64,000 nt of DNA from Pseudochelatococcus lubricantis (GTDB lineage: Bacteria > Pseudomonadota > Alphaproteobacteria > Rhizobiales > Beijerinckiaceae), in NCBI RefSeq assembly GCF_011762225.1, contig NZ_JAASQI010000004.1, positions 358,629 to 422,628 on the forward strand. Direction: 5' to 3'. The notes under the pieces were generated by a model. It was not told where the DNA came from. It was given only the letters and a program-made list of their open reading frames with translations, and did not search any database. Both the position numbers and the translations under genes were made by a program. This document shows positions 17,695 to 26,494 of the stretch, piece after piece (positions within the stretch are counted from its first letter, which is position 1; the number at the start of each line of letters is the position of its first letter).

Positions 17695-19509
17695 ATGTCC
17701 ACCAGCGCCGCCTCGTCGAACCAGCCTTCCCTCGGCAACCTGCCGGAATGGAACCTGACCGATCTCTATCCCGCGATCGACGCCCCCGCATTCGCCGCCG
17801 ACCTCGACCGCGCGCTGTCGCTGTCGGCGGCGTTTTCGGGGGACTACGCGGGCAAGCTCGATGGCCTGCTGCGCGGCGCCAGCGCCAGCGCCGACCTCGG
17901 CGAGGCCGTGCGCCAGTATGAGGCGATCGAGGACCTGATCGGACGCCTCGCCTCCTACGCGAGCCTGGTCTATGCGGGCGACACGACGGACCCGGTGCGC
18001 GCCAAGTTCTACGGCGACACGCAGGACAAGCTCACCACCGCCTCGACCAGCCTGCTGTTCTTCGCGCTGGAACTGAACCGGCTCGACGATGCGCTGCTGG
18101 CGCAGGCCGCCGCAGACGAGCCGCTGGCGCGCTGGAAGCCGTGGCTCGACGACCTCGCCAAGGACAAGCCCTACCAGCTCGACGACGCCATCGAAAAGCT
18201 GTTCGTCGAGAAATCGGTCACCGGCCGCAACGCCTGGAACCGTCTTTACGACGAGACGCTGGCCTCCCTGCGCTTCGACGTGCGCGGCGAGAGGCTGACG
18301 CTGGAGGAAACCCTCAACAAGCTTCAGGAGCCCGACGCCGCGCTACGCAAGGATGCGAGCGAGGCATTGGCGAAGGTGTTCACCGAGAACGCGCGCGTGT
18401 TCACGCTGATCACCAACACGCTGGCCAAGGACAAGGAAATCTCCGACCGCTGGCGCGGCTTCAGGGATATCGCCGATTCCCGCCACCTCGCCAACCGGGT
18501 GGAGCGCGAGGTCGTCGAGGCATTGTCGGACGCCGTGCGCGCCGCCTACCCGCGCCTGTCTCACCGCTATTACAGGCTGAAGGCCCGCTGGCTCGGCAAG
18601 GATGCGCTGGAAAGCTGGGACCGCAACGCGCCGCTGCCGGAGACCGACAACCGCGTCATAGGCTGGGACGAGGCGCGCGACACCGTGCTCGGCGCCTATG
18701 CCGGCTTCTCGCCGCGCATGGCCGACATCGCCCGCGAATTCTTCGACAAGAGCTGGATCGACGCACCCGCCCGCCCCGGCAAGGCGCCGGGCGCCTTCGC
18801 GCATCCAACCGTGCCTTCCGCCCATCCTTACGTTCTGCTCAACTATCTCGGCAAGCCGCGCGATGTGATGACGCTGGCGCACGAACTCGGCCACGGCGTG
18901 CATCAGGTGCTGGCCGCGCCGCAGGGCGCGCTGCTCGCCCCCACGCCTCTGACACTGGCCGAGACCGCCTCCGTGTTCGGCGAGATGCTGACCTTCCGCA
19001 AGATTCTCGGCGCCACCGACGACCCCGTCCAGCGCAAGGTGCTGCTCGCAGGCAAGGTCGAGGACATGATCAACACGGTGGTGCGCCAGATCGCGTTCTA
19101 CCAGTTCGAGCGCAAGGTTCACACCGCGCGCCGCGAGGGCGAGCTGACGACGGGGCAGATCAACGACCTGTGGCTTTCCGTGCAGGGCGAGAGCCTCGGG
19201 CCGGCGATCCGCCTCAATCCCGGCTACGAGACGTTCTGGACCTACATTCCGCACTTCATCCACACGCCGTTCTACGTCTATGCCTATGCCTTCGGCGACT
19301 GCCTCGTGAACTCGCTCTACGGCATCTACCAGAACGCGAGCGAGGGCTTCGTGGAGAAATATTTCGCGCTGCTGTCGGCGGGCGGCTCGAAGGGCTATCG
19401 CGAGCTGCTCGCGCCCTTCGGCCTCGATGCGGGCGATCCCGCCTTCTGGCAATACGGCCTCAACGTCATCGACGGCTTCATCACCGAGCTGGAGAAGCTG
19501 GAGGCGTGA
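17695..19509 (+). CDS. pepF: oligoendopeptidase F (M3 metallopeptidase)
   Basis: 604 residues, cytoplasmic zinc peptidase that degrades oligopeptides. Zinc motif HELGHG in TLAHELGHGVHQVLAA near residue 400, followed by the Glu ligand region LAETASVFGEML, and the C-terminal M3 block YAYAFGDCLVNSLY. Length fits the alphaproteobacterial PepF family. ATG at 17695 has GGAG 11 nt upstream. Converges with the ABC ATPase gene, leaving only 4 bp between stop codons and no visible terminator. Confidence 0.95.
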   Translation: MSTSAASSNQPSLGNLPEWNLTDLYPAIDAPAFAADLDRALSLSAAFSGDYAGKLDGLLRGASASADLGEAVRQYEAIEDLIGRLASYASLVYAGDTTDPVRAKFYGDTQDKLTTASTSLLFFALELNRLDDALLAQAAADEPLARWKPWLDDLAKDKPYQLDDAIEKLFVEKSVTGRNAWNRLYDETLASLRFDVRGERLTLEETLNKLQEPDAALRKDASEALAKVFTENARVFTLITNTLAKDKEISDRWRGFRDIADSRHLANRVEREVVEALSDAVRAAYPRLSHRYYRLKARWLGKDALESWDRNAPLPETDNRVIGWDEARDTVLGAYAGFSPRMADIAREFFDKSWIDAPARPGKAPGAFAHPTVPSAHPYVLLNYLGKPRDVMTLAHELGHGVHQVLAAPQGALLAPTPLTLAETASVFGEMLTFRKILGATDDPVQRKVLLAGKVEDMINTVVRQIAFYQFERKVHTARREGELTTGQINDLWLSVQGESLGPAIRLNPGYETFWTYIPHFIHTPFYVYAYAFGDCLVNSLYGIYQNASEGFVEKYFALLSAGGSKGYRELLAPFGLDAGDPAFWQYGLNVIDGFITELEKLEA

Positions 19510-19513
19510 AAAA

Positions 19514-20308
19514 CTAAACGGAAAGAGCGCGGTCGCTCAGCACGATCGGGAAGCCGCGCGAGCACCGCTCCACCCGGCCCTCGATGCCGTAGGCACGGCG
19601 CAGCAGGTCCGGCGTCATCACGTCCTCGGGCGCGCCGGCCGCCAGCACGCCGCCGCCGCCGAGCACGATCACCGCATCGCAGAAACGCAGCGCCAGATTG
19701 ACATCGTGGATGGCGATCAGGCAGATCGCGTTTTCGCCGCGCGTGATGCCGCGCACCGTTTCCAGCACGTTGAGCTGCCAGCGCAGGTCAAGCGCGCTGG
19801 TCGGCTCGTCGAGCAGCAGCAGCGGTGGCTTGCGCACCAGCACTTGCGCCAGCCCCACCATCTGCCGCTGGCCGCCCGACATCTCCGACAGGCGCCGCAG
19901 CGCGAGCCCTCGCAGGCCGAGCGCCGCGAACACCTCCTCGACCCGCCGCTCAACCTCGTCCGCGGACAGATCGCCGCGCACGGCGCGAAACGCGCTCGTT
20001 ACCGCCTCGTAGGCGACGAGCGAGGTGGGCTGCGGCAGTGACTGTGACAGATAGCCAACGAGGCGTACGCGCTTCGCCAGCGGCAGGCGGGCAAGGTCGG
20101 TATCGCCGAGCCGGATGCCGCCAGTAGCAGGCCGCAGGCCCGCGATGGCCTTCAGCAGCGTGGACTTGCCCACCGCGTTCGAGCCCACCACGGCGACCAG
20201 CGAACCGGGCGCCACGGGGCCGATGTCGAGATGCGAGAGCACCGGCGTGCGGCCATAGCCGACGCTGACGTCCTCCAAACGCAGCGGGCCGCCCGCCGCA
20301 TCGCTCAT
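19514..20308 (-). CDS. iron-siderophore/heme ABC transporter ATP-binding protein (FepC/HmuV type)
   Basis: 264 residues. Walker A GSNAVGKST near residue 40, signature MSGGQRQ, Walker B LLLLDEPTSALD, and switch His in IAIHDVNLAL. The C-terminal length and the Q-loop context resemble FepC-class ATPases for siderophore, heme or cobalamin. ATG at 20308 overlaps the permease stop by 4 bp. Last gene of a tonB-permease-ATPase operon. Confidence 0.92.
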   Translation of the reverse strand: MSDAAGGPLRLEDVSVGYGRTPVLSHLDIGPVAPGSLVAVVGSNAVGKSTLLKAIAGLRPATGGIRLGDTDLARLPLAKRVRLVGYLSQSLPQPTSLVAYEAVTSAFRAVRGDLSADEVERRVEEVFAALGLRGLALRRLSEMSGGQRQMVGLAQVLVRKPPLLLLDEPTSALDLRWQLNVLETVRGITRGENAICLIAIHDVNLALRFCDAVIVLGGGGVLAAGAPEDVMTPDLLRRAYGIEGRVERCSRGFPIVLSDRALSV

Positions 20309-21396
20309 GCGCGCCTCCGCTGGGTGAGGATGAGCGCCATGAACAGCGGGATGCCGACGAGCGACGTGACGATGCCGACCGGCAGGATGAGGCCTGGCAC
20401 CAGCACCTTGCTGGCGATGGAGGCCAGCGACAGCACCAGTGCCCCCGCGAGCGCGGCACCGGGCAGGTAGAAGCGATGATCCTCGCCGAGCGCGAGGCGC
20501 GCGATGTGCGGGCCGACGAGGCCGACGAAGCCGATGGTGCCCACGAAGCACACCGCCGCCGCGGCGAGCAGGCTCACCCGCAGCATGACGAGAAGCCGCA
20601 GCCGCTCCACCGGAATGCCGAAGCTGCGCGCATGGTCCTCGCCGCCGCGCAGCGCCGTCATCGCCCAGACATGCATCATGGATGCCGGCAGGCACAGCGC
20701 CAGCACGCCGGCGACGATGGCGATCTTCCCCCATGTCGCGCGTGTCAGGCTGCCCATGTTCCAGAACACCACCTGCTGCAACGCATCCGCGTCGGCGACG
20801 AACTGGATCAGCGCCACGAGCGCGTTCAGCACGAACACCATGGCGATGCCGAACAGCACGACAGTATCCACCGTCGCCCCGTAAAGACGCGACAACCCCT
20901 GGATCAGCATGGTCGCGCCGACAGCGAATACGAAGGCGCCGAGCGCCACGCCGTAATTCTGGTCTAGCCAGGCGGGCAGAACGTTGAAGACGATGACGAC
21001 GGAGGCGCCGAGCATCGCCGCCGCCGACACGCCGAGCGTGAAAGGGCTCGCCAGCGGGTTGTTGAGCACGGTCTGCATCTCGGCACCCGCGAGACCGAGC
21101 GCCGCCCCCACGAGCACGGCCATCGCCGCGTAGGGCAGGCGCACGTCCCACAGGATAACGGCTTGCGAGCGGCTGAGCGCTTCCGGCGCGACAAGGCCGC
21201 GCAGGATGTCGCCGACCGTGAGACTGGACGTCCCCGTTGCGACATCGGCCAGAAAGGACAGAGCCACCACGACCAAGAGGACGACCAGAATGGCGACGCG
21301 CACCGCGATGAAACGGGCATACTGGCGCGACAGGCCCGTCTGCGTGTCGCTCGCGACAGCCGGGGCCCGCGTCGCTTCGTCGCCGGAAATGGTCAT
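20305..21396 (-). CDS. FecCD-family ABC transporter permease
   Basis: 363 residues, about ten membrane helices. Family blocks: RLPYAAMAVLVGAALGLAGA and Q-x-x-x-x-N-P-L-A-S-P at MQTVLNNPLASPFTLG, then GTIGFVGLVGPHIARLALG near the C-terminal third, which contacts the ATPase. Moves iron-siderophore, heme or B12 across the inner membrane. Starts 11 bp downstream of tonB. No substrate-binding protein or outer-membrane receptor gene is in the operon. Confidence 0.93.
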   Translation of the reverse strand: MTISGDEATRAPAVASDTQTGLSRQYARFIAVRVAILVVLLVVVALSFLADVATGTSSLTVGDILRGLVAPEALSRSQAVILWDVRLPYAAMAVLVGAALGLAGAEMQTVLNNPLASPFTLGVSAAAMLGASVVIVFNVLPAWLDQNYGVALGAFVFAVGATMLIQGLSRLYGATVDTVVLFGIAMVFVLNALVALIQFVADADALQQVVFWNMGSLTRATWGKIAIVAGVLALCLPASMMHVWAMTALRGGEDHARSFGIPVERLRLLVMLRVSLLAAAAVCFVGTIGFVGLVGPHIARLALGEDHRFYLPGAALAGALVLSLASIASKVLVPGLILPVGIVTSLVGIPLFMALILTQRRRA

Positions 21397-21407
21397 ACGC
21401 TCTCAGT

Positions 21408-22397
21408 TCATCGCAAATCGAAACGGATCGGGATGGTGTAGGTCAGCCGGGATCCCTGCACATCCGCCGGAACGGCCGGCAACGGTTCGGCGCGCTTTAT
21501 CATGGCCGTTACTTCCTGATCAAGCAGCGGAGCGCCGGAGGAGCCGACGATCTTGTAAGACAGCAGCCTGCCGGCCCGGTCCATCGTAAACTGAAGATGC
21601 GCGATGCCTTCCTCTCCCCGCTGCCGCGACAGCGCGGGATACCGCTGATTGCGCTTGATATGGGCGACAAGGCGGCTGCGCCACGACGGCGGCGTCGCGG
21701 ACGGGTTGATCGCGCCGCCCTCCGAGGCGGCGGAGCGCGCGCCTGGCCGCCCCTGAGAGGCCGGCGGCGCGGTGGTGCGTTCTGCCTGTGGCTTGTCGGA
21801 GGTCTTTTTGGGCGCCGGCTTTGCCGGGGCCTCCTTCTTCGGCTCCGGCTTCGGCTTCGGTTCCCGCTTGGGCTTTGGCTCAGGCTTGGGTTCGGGCTTC
21901 TTCTCGACCACCGGGCGCGGCGCAGGCGGGGGTGGAGGCGGCAGGGTAACCGCCGGCTCCGGCACCGGCGGCGTCTCGACGAGTTCGGGCACCGGCTCCG
22001 GAGGCAAGGGCTCCGGAGGCAGCGGCTCGGGCTCGACGACAGGCTCGGGAGTAGGCTCGGGTACGGGCTCGGGCGGCGTTTCGGGCACCGGCTCCGGCTC
22101 CTCGATGGGTGGCACGTCCTCGACCGGCGGCAGATCCTCCATGGGCGGCGCTTCCTCGGCCACCGGGCCAGGTTCTGCTGCTTCCGACGGGACAACCTCG
22201 GGCGCCGCCGCCATCGGCTCCAGCTCAAGCATCATCGCCGCCGGCGGATTGCTGGGCAGTTGCTCGCTCTTTCCCCACGCATTCACCAGCGCGACGAGGC
22301 CGCCATGCGCCGCCAGAGCCACCACGGCCGCCAGAATCCAGCGCGGCAGCCCACTCGGCTCGCGACCGTCGTCATAGTGAAAGGTTGCCAAACTCAT
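21408..22397 (-). CDS. tonB: TonB-family energy transducer
   Basis: 329 residues from ATG 22397. One N-terminal membrane anchor (about 18-38), then a long periplasmic Pro/Glu-rich then Pro/Lys-rich linker (about 60-225), and a C-terminal TonB domain (about 250-329) with the conserved RYPALSRQRGEEGIAHLQF block. Couples the proton gradient to outer-membrane receptors. First gene of the iron/heme importer operon. The alternative start at 22451 lacks family support. Confidence 0.92.
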   Translation of the reverse strand: MSLATFHYDDGREPSGLPRWILAAVVALAAHGGLVALVNAWGKSEQLPSNPPAAMMLELEPMAAAPEVVPSEAAEPGPVAEEAPPMEDLPPVEDVPPIEEPEPVPETPPEPVPEPTPEPVVEPEPLPPEPLPPEPVPELVETPPVPEPAVTLPPPPPPAPRPVVEKKPEPKPEPKPKREPKPKPEPKKEAPAKPAPKKTSDKPQAERTTAPPASQGRPGARSAASEGGAINPSATPPSWRSRLVAHIKRNQRYPALSRQRGEEGIAHLQFTMDRAGRLLSYKIVGSSGAPLLDQEVTAMIKRAEPLPAVPADVQGSRLTYTIPIRFDLR

Positions 22398-22736
22398 CGC
22401 GCCACAACTCAGGAAAACCGCACACGATCCGGATGCGCTCACGCCCCGCACGGGGGCCGAGCGCGTTAACTTTCGGTAAGACAGGGCAACAAGTAGCTTT
22501 CCCGCGCCACGGAATCAAGAGAAATAATCAAATAATTTCAGCAGCTTAACACTTTAGAAGCAGCAAAAACAACTGAAAAAGCGCCATGTTCAAAGCCGGT
22601 TACGCGGCGGCCGTTTTGCACCGCGGCCATTTTGCCATGGGTTCGCCACGCGCTTGTGAGGTTGGATCGGCGCGCAAATCGCATTACATGTTGGCGGCCC
22701 CGCGCACCGCAGGGCGAACCGACAAGGGGACTCCGC
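22398..22736. other. 339-bp divergent region between tonB operon and hemH
   Basis: Contains an AT-rich stretch (about 22525-22580) from which the tonB operon is probably transcribed. An ACTTTAGAAGC sequence near 22551 resembles half of the rhizobial Irr-type iron-control element, but the second half is not evident. No coding sequence seen. Confidence 0.4.
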
Positions 22737-23801
22737 ATGCCGCCAGCCGTTGCGCCGACCGCGCCTGCCGCCGACGAATTTCCCGTCTTCAGGAGCGGGC
22801 GGATCGGCGTCCTGCTGCTCAATCTGGGCACACCGGAAGCGACCGACTACTGGTCGATGCGCCGTTACCTGAAGGAGTTCCTGTCCGACCGGCGGGTGAT
22901 CGAGATCCCGCGCCTGATCTGGTGGCCTGTACTCAACCTGATCGTGCTGACGAAGCGCCCCGGCCCCAAGGGGCGGGACTACGAGAGCATCTGGAACCGG
23001 GAACGCAACGAATCGCCGCTGAAGACCATCACCCGCTCGCAGAGCGAGAAACTCGCGGAAATCATCGCCGGAGGGGCACCGGAACAGGCGGCGCGGATCA
23101 CTGTCGACTGGGCGATGCGCTACGGCCTTCCCGACGTCCGGAGCCGCCTGCAGTTCCTGCAGGATCAGGGCTGCGACCGCATCCTGCTGGTGCCGCTCTA
23201 CCCGCAGTATGCCGCCGCCACCTCCGCGACCGCCTGCGACAAGGCCTTCGAGGCGCTGATGACGATGCGCTGGCAGCCGACCATCCGCGTCGCCCCGCCG
23301 TACTCCGACGAACCGGTCTATATCGACGCGCTCGCCACGAGCCTGCGGCAGGCGCTGGCTTCGCTCGACTTCGAGCCCGAGAAGATCCTCGCGTCGTTCC
23401 ACGGCGTTCCCAAAAGCTACATCCTGAAAGGCGACCCCTACCGCAGCCAGTGCCTGCGGACCCACGCGCTGCTGTGCGAGGCGATGGGGCTGGCGCCGGA
23501 CCGGCTGCTGCTCACCTTCCAGTCCCGCTTCGGCACCGAGGAATGGCTCACACCCTATACGGACGAAACGGTGAAGGGGCTGGCGCAGAGCGGCGTGAAG
23601 CGGCTTGCCATCATCACGCCCGGATTCTCGGCGGATTGCCTGGAGACGCTGGAGGAAATCGGCGTGGAGAATCGCGACATCTTCCTGCAAAACGGCGGAG
23701 AACGCTTCGCCGCCATTCCCTGCCTCAACGACACGCCAGAGGGCATGGCCGTCATCGCCCATGTCGTGCGGCGCGAATTGCGCGGCTGGATCGACATCTG
23801 A
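22737..23801 (+). CDS. hemH: ferrochelatase
   Basis: 354 residues; inserts Fe2+ into protoporphyrin IX. Motifs: GVLLLNLGTPEATDYWSMRR at the start, LLVPLYPQYAAAT, the catalytic His in ILASFHGVPKSYI, FQSRFGTEEWLTPYTDET, and ITPGFSADCLETLEEI with the conserved acidic residues. ATG at 22737 follows AAGGGGA. Divergent from the tonB importer operon, so heme or iron acquisition and heme synthesis share an intergenic region. The penultimate heme step gene hemJ and hemE are near the origin in the same window. Confidence 0.96.
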   Translation: MPPAVAPTAPAADEFPVFRSGRIGVLLLNLGTPEATDYWSMRRYLKEFLSDRRVIEIPRLIWWPVLNLIVLTKRPGPKGRDYESIWNRERNESPLKTITRSQSEKLAEIIAGGAPEQAARITVDWAMRYGLPDVRSRLQFLQDQGCDRILLVPLYPQYAAATSATACDKAFEALMTMRWQPTIRVAPPYSDEPVYIDALATSLRQALASLDFEPEKILASFHGVPKSYILKGDPYRSQCLRTHALLCEAMGLAPDRLLLTFQSRFGTEEWLTPYTDETVKGLAQSGVKRLAIITPGFSADCLETLEEIGVENRDIFLQNGGERFAAIPCLNDTPEGMAVIAHVVRRELRGWIDI

Positions 23802-23848
23802 TCCGCCGCACGCCGCACCTGATTTCCACACTGGAGGACCCCGCCGCC

Positions 23849-24838
23849 ATGCCGGCCGCCCGCAAAGCACCTTTCGACGCCCTCACCTCCGCCCTCGACA
23901 CCATCGAAACCGAACGCCGCGGGCTGGATCAGCTCGCGCAGGCGCTGCGCGACGGGCTTGGCGCGCCGTTCCGGGCGGCGGTAAGCCGCATCCGCGAAGC
24001 GAGCGGGCGCGTGATCGTCACCGGCATGGGCAAATCCGGCCATGTGGGGCGGAAGATTGCGGCCACCCTGTCGTCGACGGGCACGTCGGCCTATTTCGTG
24101 CACCCCTCGGAGGCGAGCCACGGCGATCTCGGCCAGATCCAGACGGACGACATCGTCCTCGCGCTTTCATGGTCCGGCGACACGGCGGAACTCGGCGCGA
24201 TCCTCACCTACGCCAAGCGCTTCAGTATCCCGCTCGTCGCCATTACGTCGAACGCCGAATCGGAACTCGGGCGCGCGGCCGACATCGGGCTGATCCTGCC
24301 CCGGGCGCTGGAGGCCTGCCCGAACGGCCTCGCCCCCACCACCTCGACCACCATGCAGCTCGTCATCGGCGATGCCCTCGCCGTGGCGCTGATCGAGGCG
24401 CGCGGCTTCTCGGCGCAGGATTTCAAGGTGTTCCACCCCGGCGGGCGGCTCGGTGCGCAACTGCGCTTCGTGCGCGACATCATGCACACCGGCCCCATGC
24501 TGCCGCTGGTGCGAAGCGGCAGCAGCATGGCGCCGGCATTGGTCGAGATGAGCGCAAAGGGCTACGGCTGCGTGCTGGTCGACAATGCGGACGGCACGCT
24601 CGCCGGCATCATCACGGACGGCGACCTGCGCCGCCACATGACGAACGACCTGCCCACACGCACCGTCGACGAGGTGATGACCCGCACGCCCAAGGTCATC
24701 TCGCCCGATACCCTCGCCGGCGAGGCGGTGCAGATCGTCGAGCGCACGAAGGTCGGCGCGCTCATCGTCGCCGACGATAACCGCCGCCCGGTCGGCATCG
24801 TTCACATCCTCGACCTGCTGCGTGTGGGAACAGTATAG
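23849..24838 (+). CDS. kdsD: arabinose-5-phosphate isomerase (KpsF/GutQ family)
   Basis: 329 residues: SIS domain (about 35-175; GMGKSGHVGRKIAATLSSTG, with active-site His in HPSEASHGDLG) and two CBS domains (about 210-325; DIMHTG..., VDEVMTRTPKVI). Interconverts ribulose-5-P and arabinose-5-P, first step of Kdo synthesis for LPS. ATG at 23849 has TGGAGGA upstream. Lies 47 bp after hemH, probably on the same transcript. A perfect 17-bp hairpin follows 61 bp after the stop. Confidence 0.94.
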   Translation: MPAARKAPFDALTSALDTIETERRGLDQLAQALRDGLGAPFRAAVSRIREASGRVIVTGMGKSGHVGRKIAATLSSTGTSAYFVHPSEASHGDLGQIQTDDIVLALSWSGDTAELGAILTYAKRFSIPLVAITSNAESELGRAADIGLILPRALEACPNGLAPTTSTTMQLVIGDALAVALIEARGFSAQDFKVFHPGGRLGAQLRFVRDIMHTGPMLPLVRSGSSMAPALVEMSAKGYGCVLVDNADGTLAGIITDGDLRRHMTNDLPTRTVDEVMTRTPKVISPDTLAGEAVQIVERTKVGALIVADDNRRPVGIVHILDLLRVGTV

Positions 24839-25148
24839 CGTTTTCGCATCTCGACCGAATCAAGAAGCCGAAACCCTTGAGCACGTCCGTCCAGAACAGC
24901 TTGCGTTCAAGTCGATCCATCGACTTGAACGCAAGTTTCTGTAAAATATAAATTTTAGAGTGCATAGTTTGATTGCATCAGAACGTCTGGCGCTCCAGAG
25001 TTCTGTCAAGGCGATAGTGGACTGCATGTCGACGGGTCGTCAAATTTGAGCGGACTCTTTAACTGGCAGACGAAGACGTTCGACAGGTGGCCGCGGCCTT
25101 ACCGACGACAAGGCACGCCAGGTCATCAGCGACCACATGCCCGCCGCC
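24839..25148. other. 310-bp convergent intergenic region
   Basis: Lies between kdsD (rightward) and the PEP-mutase family gene (leftward). It contains the strong hairpin 24900-24935 followed by AT-rich sequence, and otherwise nothing recognisable. Confidence 0.55.
24900..24935 (+). terminator. perfect 17-bp hairpin, probable terminator of hemH-kdsD
   Basis: Arms CTTGCGTTCAAGTCGAT (24900-24916) and ATCGACTTGAACGCAAG (24919-24935) with a 2-nt CC centre, followed by TTTCTG then an A/T-rich run. Convergent position favours a terminator role, but the near-perfect palindrome could also be a protein site. Confidence 0.6.
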
Positions 25149-26012
25149 TCAGCCCCGGCTGCGATTGCGGCCCTTGCGCAGGTCCTGCCGAAAGAACTGG
25201 TTGATCTGCGTGAAGGGTACGGCGCTCCGGAGGCTGGAGAAGGAGCCGCTGGCCGCGATCTCTTCCGCCGCGTGCATGAAGCCGCCCCAGGCGGCGCGGC
25301 ACATGCCCGACCCGCTGCTGAGCCAGCGCACCCCGAGTTCCGCATAGTTCTTGATGGTCAGCCCGCATTCCGGCTCCACCACGATGCTGACGGGGCATGG
25401 CGCGACAGCCTTCACGATGGCCGTGATATCAGCCGGGTTGACGACACCCGGCACGTGCACGGCCTCGGCCCCCGCCGCGACATAGGCCTTGAGGCGAGCG
25501 AGGATGCCCGCAAGCGATTCCTCGTGGTTGTTGGTGAGCCGCTCGACGCCGGCCGTGAGCACCACACCCGTGCCACTCGCGTCAATGGCCGCGCGTGCCG
25601 CCCGGACCCGATCAACGGCCAGTTCCAGCGGATAGAACGGATGCTGGTGATCGGGCGTCGTGTCTTCGATCATGATGCCGGCGACGCCGGTCTCTATGCA
25701 CATCAGCACGTTCCGCGCGACATCCTCCGGCTCGTTGGCATAGCCGGACTCGAAGTCGGCGCTGACCGGGAGGTCCGTCGCCGCCACGATCTCGCGGATG
25801 TGCTGGAGCATGACGCCACGCGGCACGGCCCAGTCGGTATCCGGAAAACCGTCTGCGAAGGCGATACCGGCGCTGGTGGTGGAGAGCGCCTTGAAGCCAA
25901 GGTGCTCCAGATAGCGCGCCGTGCCGACATTCCACGGATTGGGCAGGACATGGGTGCCCGACGATTCGTGCAGCTTGCGGAAAGCGCGCCGGCGTTCGTG
26001 GATGGTGCTCAT
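25149..26012 (-). CDS. isocitrate lyase/PEP mutase family protein
   Basis: 287 residues, TIM-barrel enzyme of the PEP mutase/isocitrate lyase superfamily. Visible: LPNPWNVGTARYLEHLGFKA (N-terminal family block), SADFESGYANEPEDV where the first acidic metal ligands sit, and GIMIEDTTPDH with the following Glu/Asp pair. Lacks the KKCGH catalytic loop of true isocitrate lyase, so a lyase on a related 2-hydroxy or 2-oxo acid, or PEP-mutase-like activity, is possible; the substrate is unknown. The stop is at the right edge of the kdsD convergent region. Confidence 0.85.
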   Translation of the reverse strand: MSTIHERRRAFRKLHESSGTHVLPNPWNVGTARYLEHLGFKALSTTSAGIAFADGFPDTDWAVPRGVMLQHIREIVAATDLPVSADFESGYANEPEDVARNVLMCIETGVAGIMIEDTTPDHQHPFYPLELAVDRVRAARAAIDASGTGVVLTAGVERLTNNHEESLAGILARLKAYVAAGAEAVHVPGVVNPADITAIVKAVAPCPVSIVVEPECGLTIKNYAELGVRWLSSGSGMCRAAWGGFMHAAEEIAASGSFSSLRSAVPFTQINQFFRQDLRKGRNRSRG

Positions 26013-26494
26013 GGCGCTCCCTCTTGCAGCGCCCTGCGTTGCGCCGCTCCAAAGCTGTGGCTCAGTCCGTGCTTCTCCCCGACGACGCGCCGGTCTACAG
26101 CTCGTTTCATCCTCGCCTGTCCATCATTTTCCAATTCATCAAACCGCTCCCCGGCGGTTCGCACGCCTATCAAAAACAGGAAGGGGAGCGGCCATCCGGA
26201 ATGGCCGCTCCCCCGCAAGACAATCGCATGGATGGCGCAACGCACAGCCGCCACGCCGCCGGCGCGAGCCGACAATGGCAGAAGAACGTTCGGCAACAGG
26301 AACCGATGGCTGGCGTCATTGGCGTTTTCCCGGGCGCTTTGTCGCGCATCCTTATTGGATTTCCGTCCGGCAACACCTTTGCGCAGATCGGCGCCACAAA
26401 TCAACCGTCCGAGCGATGCGCGGAACGCTGCTCACGGTTGCACAAACGCATTAACATCCGGGTGCGCCGACCGTCCCGTCCGCCATTCCGCCCG
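26013..26494. other. 482-bp intergenic region with terminator
   Basis: Lies between two leftward genes. It holds a terminator-like hairpin (26183-26213) and no convincing gene; a 131-codon leftward frame (26009-26404) has no family resemblance and overlaps the hairpin. Confidence 0.6.
26183..26213 (-). terminator. probable terminator of the DUF533 gene
   Basis: Arms GGGGAGCGGCCAT (26183-26195) and ATGGCCGCTCCCC (26201-26213) with a 5-nt loop. Read leftward it is followed by TTCCTGTTTTTG, a U-rich run, which fits intrinsic termination of the upstream leftward gene at 26495-27316. Confidence 0.75.

Noticed and set aside
26009..26404. 131-codon leftward frame
   Set aside because: Overlaps the end of the neighbouring gene and a terminator hairpin, with no recognisable family.
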